19,835 bases of DNA from Gammaproteobacteria bacterium (GTDB taxonomy: Bacteria > Pseudomonadota > Gammaproteobacteria > DSM-16500), in contig JABDEN010000030.1 in NCBI GenBank assembly GCA_013287025.1, positions 1 through 19,835 of the forward strand, written 5' to 3'. The notes below the pieces were generated by a model that did not search any database, was not told where the DNA came from, and saw only the letters and a program-made list of their open reading frames with translations. The position numbers and the translations under genes are program-made. Numbering within the stretch: position 1 is the first letter of the stretch; the number at the start of each line of letters is the position of its first letter. This document shows positions 16,166 through 19,835 of the stretch, piece after piece.

Positions 16166-16481
16166 ATGAAAAATAAAATATTTATGTTTATTTTAATGCT
16201 ACTTTCTTTTGAATGTGTTTATGCCCTTGAATTTACTGTTGCGAATGATGGTCCCTGTAGAAGATATATCTTTCCTGTCCTAGATAAGAGCACCCTAGCT
16301 GCTACCGTTAGACAGGCCTGCGCTAGTGGCTTCGCAAGAATGTCAATTTCGTTGTGGTGATATCCGTTGGTGTCAGGCAAGGGATAAAGAATGTGGTAAA
16401 AATGGTGGATTACAATCTGACGTAGGCGGCTGGCCTTGCAGTGCGGAGAAAATAGCTCTGTATCCTAAAACTTGCCCGTAG
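16166..16481 (+). pseudogene. Small secreted Cys-rich protein broken by a frameshift
   Basis: The first frame (16166-16360, 64 codons) starts with a clear signal peptide (NKIFMFILMLLSFECVYA) and continues about 40 residues to a TGA at 16358-16360. In the +1 frame, open from about 16299 to a TAG at 16479-16481, the product is distinctly protein-like and Cys-rich: SQECQFRCGDIRWCQARDKEC and later GGWPCSAEK and KTCP, six cysteines in all. The first frame loses its character near the end. A +1 shift between about 16299 and 16351 would give a single secreted protein of about 105 residues held by disulfides. Promoter and ribosome binding site look intact. The family is not recognised. Alternatively it is a sequencing error, or two overlapping products. 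Confidence 0.55.
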
Positions 16482-16568
16482 GAAGCGACAAGAATTCCTT
16501 CTCCCACAAGGCTCGGGATCGACACGATTTTGATGGGCCATCCATATAATTGCCTTTTTAAAATCTAA

Positions 16569-17618
16569 TTATTTGATTTTTTCGTCCATGAATGCATTCG
16601 GCAAAACAAGTTCGAGCATTTCTTTATTAAAAAGTTTAGGTTCTTCATAAAATGGAAAATGTGCTGAATGTGGGAAAATAATAAAATTTTTAATGGGTGC
16701 TTTTAAAATATCAAAATAACGTTTCGTTAAAACCGTTGTTGTATCATGGTCGTATTTACCTGAAAATAAATAAACCGGCACATCGATAGTAGATGCCTCT
16801 TTTTCTGCATCAAAATCCCTCATACCATAATCAAATAATATTTGAGAAAACTCATAACCTTTCAGTAATTGTTGATGTGCGTGTTCATAGATACTACTTT
16901 CAAATATTTCATCATATACACTATCTAAACTTTTATGATTATGAAGTTCACCGCCAAAATATTCTACCCACTTTTCTGTCACATCATAACCATATTCTGA
17001 GCGATAATTCCCTTTTTCATTTGGCTCACCGATTTTTTGTAATTCTTTTATCGCCTTTTTATTATTTGTTCTTAATGCTTCTTCGTATGCAAAAGCATAA
17101 CTGAGTTGTTCAGTTTCAGCAAAATTTACAACCTGTCCAACACCAACATACGCATAATAATCTTCTGGGTAACGTTTTACTAAAAGTACTGCAATAATAC
17201 TTCCCGTTGAATGTCCGAGAATAAATATTTTATTTTGTTTAAAACGTGATTTTAAAAGAGTTGTTAAATCGTGTGCATCTGAAACGAGTTGTTCTAGCGT
17301 CAATTTTTTTAATTTTGGATCATAGGATCTGCCAGCGCCTCTTTGATCCCAATTAATGATCGTAAATTTATTTTCAAGTTTTTTATTGTTGTAATGAAAA
17401 AGCGGTAACATAGCAAAACCGGGGCCTCCGTGTATCACTAATAAAATCGGGTTGTCAGTGTTATTTCCTGTAATATAAATCCACTGCGTTTGCGATCCTA
17501 GCTTAATAGATTCAACCGAATCAATTTTTTTGATGTCAGCCATGGAGATAAATCCATAATAAAGACTCAATAATAAAATCAAGCATCCAATAATATATTT
17601 TACAGGAAATATTCTCAT
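16569..17618 (-). CDS. Alpha/beta hydrolase, proline iminopeptidase-like (S33)
   Basis: A 349-aa alpha/beta hydrolase with an N-terminal membrane anchor or uncleaved signal (VKYIIGCLILLLSLYYGFIS). Motifs: HGGPG oxyanion loop (residues 63-67), DQRGAGRS (91-98), nucleophile elbow GHSTG with Ser137, a likely acid Asp290 in SGKYDHD, and a C-terminal His in PHSAHFPF (His320 or His317). HGGPG plus DQRGAGRS is the signature of proline iminopeptidase-type enzymes, which remove N-terminal residues from peptides, but substrates vary widely and other esterase activities are possible. A helical cap domain fills about 165-260. ATG at 17618 has AAAGGA upstream; the gene lies 15 bases after the NRPS-like remnant and was probably in its operon. 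Confidence 0.85.
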   Translation of the reverse strand: MRIFPVKYIIGCLILLLSLYYGFISMADIKKIDSVESIKLGSQTQWIYITGNNTDNPILLVIHGGPGFAMLPLFHYNNKKLENKFTIINWDQRGAGRSYDPKLKKLTLEQLVSDAHDLTTLLKSRFKQNKIFILGHSTGSIIAVLLVKRYPEDYYAYVGVGQVVNFAETEQLSYAFAYEEALRTNNKKAIKELQKIGEPNEKGNYRSEYGYDVTEKWVEYFGGELHNHKSLDSVYDEIFESSIYEHAHQQLLKGYEFSQILFDYGMRDFDAEKEASTIDVPVYLFSGKYDHDTTTVLTKRYFDILKAPIKNFIIFPHSAHFPFYEEPKLFNKEMLELVLPNAFMDEKIK

Positions 17619-17633
17619 ATTATCATTTTTCCT

Positions 17634-18320
17634 TTATGCTGCTTCAACATATACCGCAGGTAAACCCTCCCAATGTGTATTTTCTGGTAATTTTTCCCCT
17701 TTCATAAGAATTGATAATGATCCCAATACGCTTCCTTCTTCCATTGTTGTATCATATAAAACCACAGCTAAGGCACCCACAGCGCAATTTTTACTAATCG
17801 TGATATTTGAAATTTTCATAATGCGATCTTCAAACAAATGAGTTTGCAAATCGCAACCATAATTAATTGCAGTATCATCACCAATGTCGACCATATCAAA
17901 TTCAGTAATGTCAGTCGTGTTAATAAATACACGTTTTCCAATTTTGCAACCTAAAGCACGAAATGCCCAATTAATATAGGGTGTGCCGACTAACATGCTA
18001 GTTAAAAATGGAGCCGTTAAACTTTCGTAAATTGAAGTCACAAATTCACTGCGCCACACAAAGCTATCCCAAATAGGACGCGTTGTATTTTCATATTTTC
18101 CGATAAGTACCCACTTCACTACGACAACAATGAGCAGCGTTGCAAGACAGAAACCAATACCCAAAAACGGAATGATCAAACTCATCGTCAGCAGCGGAAG
18201 CTGATAGTTAAAGTACATGAGAGACAATCCAGCAAGGAAAATAACAAGCAAAGTTGCATAACATGATAATGAAAATATAACTCTGATAAATTCTACAAAA
18301 TAACGGGCAAACCCGCAAAA
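17634..18320 (-). pseudogene. C-terminal fragment of a Pls/PosA-type NRPS-like protein
   Basis: The frame is open from 18320 to the stop at 17634; a TTG at 18251 is the first listed start, giving 205 aa, but the sequence upstream (YFVEFIRVIFSLSCYATLLV) also looks genuine. It contains three hydrophobic stretches, then WVLIGKYENTTRPIWDSFVW, LGCKIGKRVFINTTDITEFD and DDTAINYGCDLQTHLFEDR, leading into a left-handed beta-helix with hexapeptide-like turns and ending WEGLPAVYVEAA. These are hallmarks of the terminal domain of the Pls/PosA family, adenylation proteins related to poly-lysine synthetase. The carrier domain and most of the membrane region that should precede it are absent. It continues, in another frame, from the adenylation fragment at 18293-18586, so it is a decayed single gene. 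Confidence 0.75.
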
Positions 18321-18586
18321 TTAATTTGGCGAATGGTTGGAATATCTTCGTGAATCATACTCAATAATGTAGGTACACAAGATATAATCGTTACATTCGC
18401 ATTTTTGAGAATGCCTGCCAACTCTGCGCCTGAGTGAACAATTTCCTTTGTTCCCACAAATAAAGTTGCGCCTACTAAAAATGTTAACCATATTTCTTCG
18501 ATACTTGCATCAAACGCAATAGAAAAACCTTGATAAAAAATATCATTTTCTTTAATACCAATAACTTTATCTTCAGCGCGCACCAC
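18293..18586 (-). pseudogene. Adenylation-domain fragment of the same NRPS-like gene
   Basis: Ninety-seven residues from the middle of an AMP-binding adenylation domain: YQGFSIAFDASIEEIW followed by LVGATLFVGTKE and VTIISCVPTLLSMI, ending near INFAG. In intact proteins this part binds ATP and the amino acid. The segments that should precede it (the core ATP-binding loop) and follow it (GEAC motif, carrier domain) are missing. The frame begins right after a stop at about 18598 and ends at a TAG just past INFAG, where the C-terminal fragment takes over in another frame near 18310. The GTG at 18586 is not a real start. Confidence 0.7.
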
Positions 18587-18587
18587 A

Positions 18588-18683
18588 TTAAAATCTCAGT
18601 GTATCGTGCAAATTTAAGTCGTTATTAATATGGGATTCGCTATCTTGTTGAGTTAAAGAGAATAATTTATTAAGATTCCGCAT
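18588..18683 (-). pseudogene. N-terminal stub of the NRPS-like gene
   Basis: A 31-codon minus-strand frame from ATG 18683 reads NKLFSLTQQDSE and then NDLNLHDTLRF before a TAA at 18588-18590. The LNLHDTL segment resembles the usual entry into an adenylation domain (L-x-LHD-x-F). It is directly followed, in another frame, by the adenylation fragment, suggesting a first internal deletion at about 18590-18600. A second ATG ten bases upstream has a better-spaced AGAGGG but soon meets a stop. Evidence is thin and rests mainly on position. Confidence 0.35.
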
Positions 18684-19041
18684 TAGTAAGCATTATTTAT
18701 AACCCTCTGTTTAATTGAGAAAATTAAAATAAAAAAAAATAAAGCTTAGATTAAGTATAGTCAAGGAATGGAATTTTGCTTAAAAAATGTTCTATTTTCC
18801 CAATATTTTTATCGGAAATCTTTTATTTATTTGACAATTATTGAGAGTTATTATCAGAAATAAATCGCATCTTCATAGCTTTAAATTATGGCTATGCTAC
18901 AACTATCCATAAAGCCCGGGGTGATATGGTAGATCAAACCTATATTTTGGCTTCTCAAAATTCGGATCGTCATGCAACTTATTGAGCTATTTGAATTGCC
19001 TTACTATTTCATTGCGTTGACTCTATCGTATAGAACGTTTA

Positions 19042-19056
19042 TTCTAAATATTAGAA
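19042..19056. repeat. Short inverted repeat, possible operator
   Basis: TTCTAA-ATA-TTAGAA is a perfect 6-bp inverted repeat with a 3-base centre. AGAAC occurs twice around it (19032 and 19053), giving a partial direct repeat (AGAACGTTT and AGAACATTC). It is about 150 bases upstream of the promoter of the YiiX-like gene. AT-rich DNA makes chance palindromes common, so significance is uncertain. Confidence 0.3.
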
Positions 19057-19207
19057 CATTCGTTTTTACTATAACGTAATAATTTAGATAGATTACCAAA
19101 TGCCGCAACTACACGATGTTATATTGAGTTGTCTAAGAAGTTGTGAAAAAAACGAGTCTGAAACAAACAACATCTGAGGTGGACCAAGAAAGATAGCTTA
19201 CACCGAT

Positions 19208-19236
19208 TTGATACAGTAATAGATTTTATTTAAAAT
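19208..19236 (+). promoter_or_regulatory. Sigma70-like promoter of the YiiX-like gene
   Basis: TTGATA (19208-19213), a 17-base spacer and TAAAAT (19231-19236): five of six consensus bases in each box at ideal spacing. Transcription would start near 19243, about 44 bases before the ATG at 19287. Confidence 0.6.
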
Positions 19237-19286
19237 CAACAAAAAAGTTACTTTCTGTCCCTAACTGCCATGGATAAGGTAATTTT

Positions 19287-19835
19287 ATGAGCTCTTCATT
19301 TGCTGAATGGATAATAGAAAAAACGAGTCGATGGTTACTTAAAGAGGAGCTGCCTCAAAGAGCCTTTTTATGTGATTTCAACCATATTTTGTCGGAGGTT
19401 CGACCTGGAGATATATTATTAATTGATGGTCGTAGTCGAGCAAGCAAGATTATTAAACAGGTGACACAAAGTCCTTGGTCTCACGCGGCATTATATATTG
19501 GGCAATTAAATGATATTGAAGATCGTCATTTGCGAGGATTAGTTAAAAAATATTGTAAGTGCACACCTATAAGACAATTACTCATTGAGTCAGAAATCGG
19601 GCTGGGGACAATAGTAACACCCATTACTAAATACAAAGATGACCATATTCGCATATTGCGTCCTCGTCGTTTGACGCATGAAGACACACAAAAAATTATT
19701 AATTTCTCTATTGGTAGATTAGGCCGAAAATACAATATGCGGCACATATTTGATCTCGCTCGTTTCCTGTTTCCTTGGGGACTTTATCCAAGGAAATGGC
19801 GTTCTATCTTATTTCAACACAATGCTCTTCCACCC
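19287..19835 (+). CDS. YiiX-like permuted NlpC/P60-fold protein, truncated by window edge
   Basis: An open frame of 183 codons that continues past the right edge; ATG 19287 has AAGGTAA six bases upstream. After a helical start, VRPGDILLIDG and SKIIKQVTQSPWSHAALYIG match the circularly permuted papain-like (YiiX/YebB, NlpC/P60 superfamily) fold, in which a His (His66) precedes an acidic residue (LLIESEIG, Glu101 or Glu103) and a downstream Cys. That Cys, usually in a CSSL-like motif, would lie beyond the window. FSIGRLGRKYNMRHIFDLAR fits the middle helices. Members act as amidases or acyl-ester hydrolases on peptides or lipids; the substrate here is unknown. No signal peptide is seen. In Legionellales some proteins of this fold are type IV effectors, so that is a possibility only. 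Confidence 0.75.
   Translation, partial: MSSSFAEWIIEKTSRWLLKEELPQRAFLCDFNHILSEVRPGDILLIDGRSRASKIIKQVTQSPWSHAALYIGQLNDIEDRHLRGLVKKYCKCTPIRQLLIESEIGLGTIVTPITKYKDDHIRILRPRRLTHEDTQKIINFSIGRLGRKYNMRHIFDLARFLFPWGLYPRKWRSILFQHNALPP

Larger units (their letters stand above)
18684..19286. other. 600-base non-coding region
   Basis: AT-rich stretch between the NRPS-like remnant and the YiiX-like gene. Only frames of under about 32 codons occur, for example at 18926 (ATG after GGGGTGAT, 19 aa) and 19100 (25 aa); none has a recognisable product. It holds an inverted repeat (19042-19056) and a good promoter (19208-19236). It may be the site of an older deletion or a divergent regulatory region. Confidence 0.5.

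Noticed and set aside
18772..18865. Short plus-strand frame (31 codons) in the right-hand non-coding region
   Set aside because: No usable ribosome binding site (AAGGA directly abuts the ATG) and AT-driven composition.
18926..18985. 19-codon frame after GGGGTGAT
   Set aside because: Too short and unrecognisable; the good ribosome binding site may be chance or a relic.
1..19835. CRISPR array, tRNA or rRNA genes, restriction-modification or toxin-antitoxin system
   Set aside because: No regularly spaced repeats, cloverleaf-like sequence or recognisable components were seen on either strand.

Overview
The window is AT-rich DNA from a gammaproteobacterium. An ankyrin-repeat protein, secreted proteases and a cysteine-paired beta-propeller, an Rpn nuclease, an IS66 element and many half-decayed genes together resemble host-associated Legionellales (Legionella/Coxiella/Berkiella-like). 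That assignment is inference from gene content; there is no rRNA or tRNA gene to confirm it.

Layout. (1) 1-2528, minus strand, looks like the eroded edge of an integrative conjugative element. It has a tyrosine-recombinase remnant fused to part of a membrane protein, an Rpn/PD-(D/E)XK nuclease, a lysine-rich small protein, a VirB1/IagB-like lytic transglycosylase and a small ribbon-helix-helix-like protein. (2) 2649-4151 is a single-gene IS66 element with 15-bp inverted repeats; its transposase has an internal in-frame deletion. (3) 4205-5503 is a secreted Cys-paired beta-propeller protein with its own promoter. (4) 5569-12193 is a complete high-affinity potassium pump operon: a 31-aa membrane ORF, kdpF, kdpA, kdpB, kdpC. 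It is followed by a kdpD that has lost its histidine kinase half; no kdpE is present. (5) 12293-13312 is an ankyrin-repeat protein on the minus strand. (6) 13436-15911 is a divergent pair of exported peptidase-family proteins: an S1/V8-like protein whose catalytic serine is glycine, and an S53 (sedolisin) protein with intact active-site residues. (7) 16166-16481 is a small secreted Cys-rich protein broken by a frameshift. (8) 16569-18683, minus strand, holds an alpha/beta hydrolase behind three fragments of a Pls/PosA-type NRPS-like gene. (9) 18684-19286 is non-coding and leads into a YiiX-like NlpC/P60-fold protein that runs off the right edge.

How it fits together: the Kdp pump is the one intact multi-gene system. 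Its normal KdpD/KdpE control appears lost, so it is either constitutive or controlled another way. The protease pair suggests a catalytically dead secreted protein beside a live peptidase. Most of the rest is remodelled accessory DNA: at least four genes (recombinase, kdpD, Cys-rich protein, NRPS-like gene) are broken, and the transposase is internally deleted. I see no clearly new multi-gene system. The strongest leads are the Ser-to-Gly pseudoprotease, the kinase-less KdpD and the decayed conjugative element.
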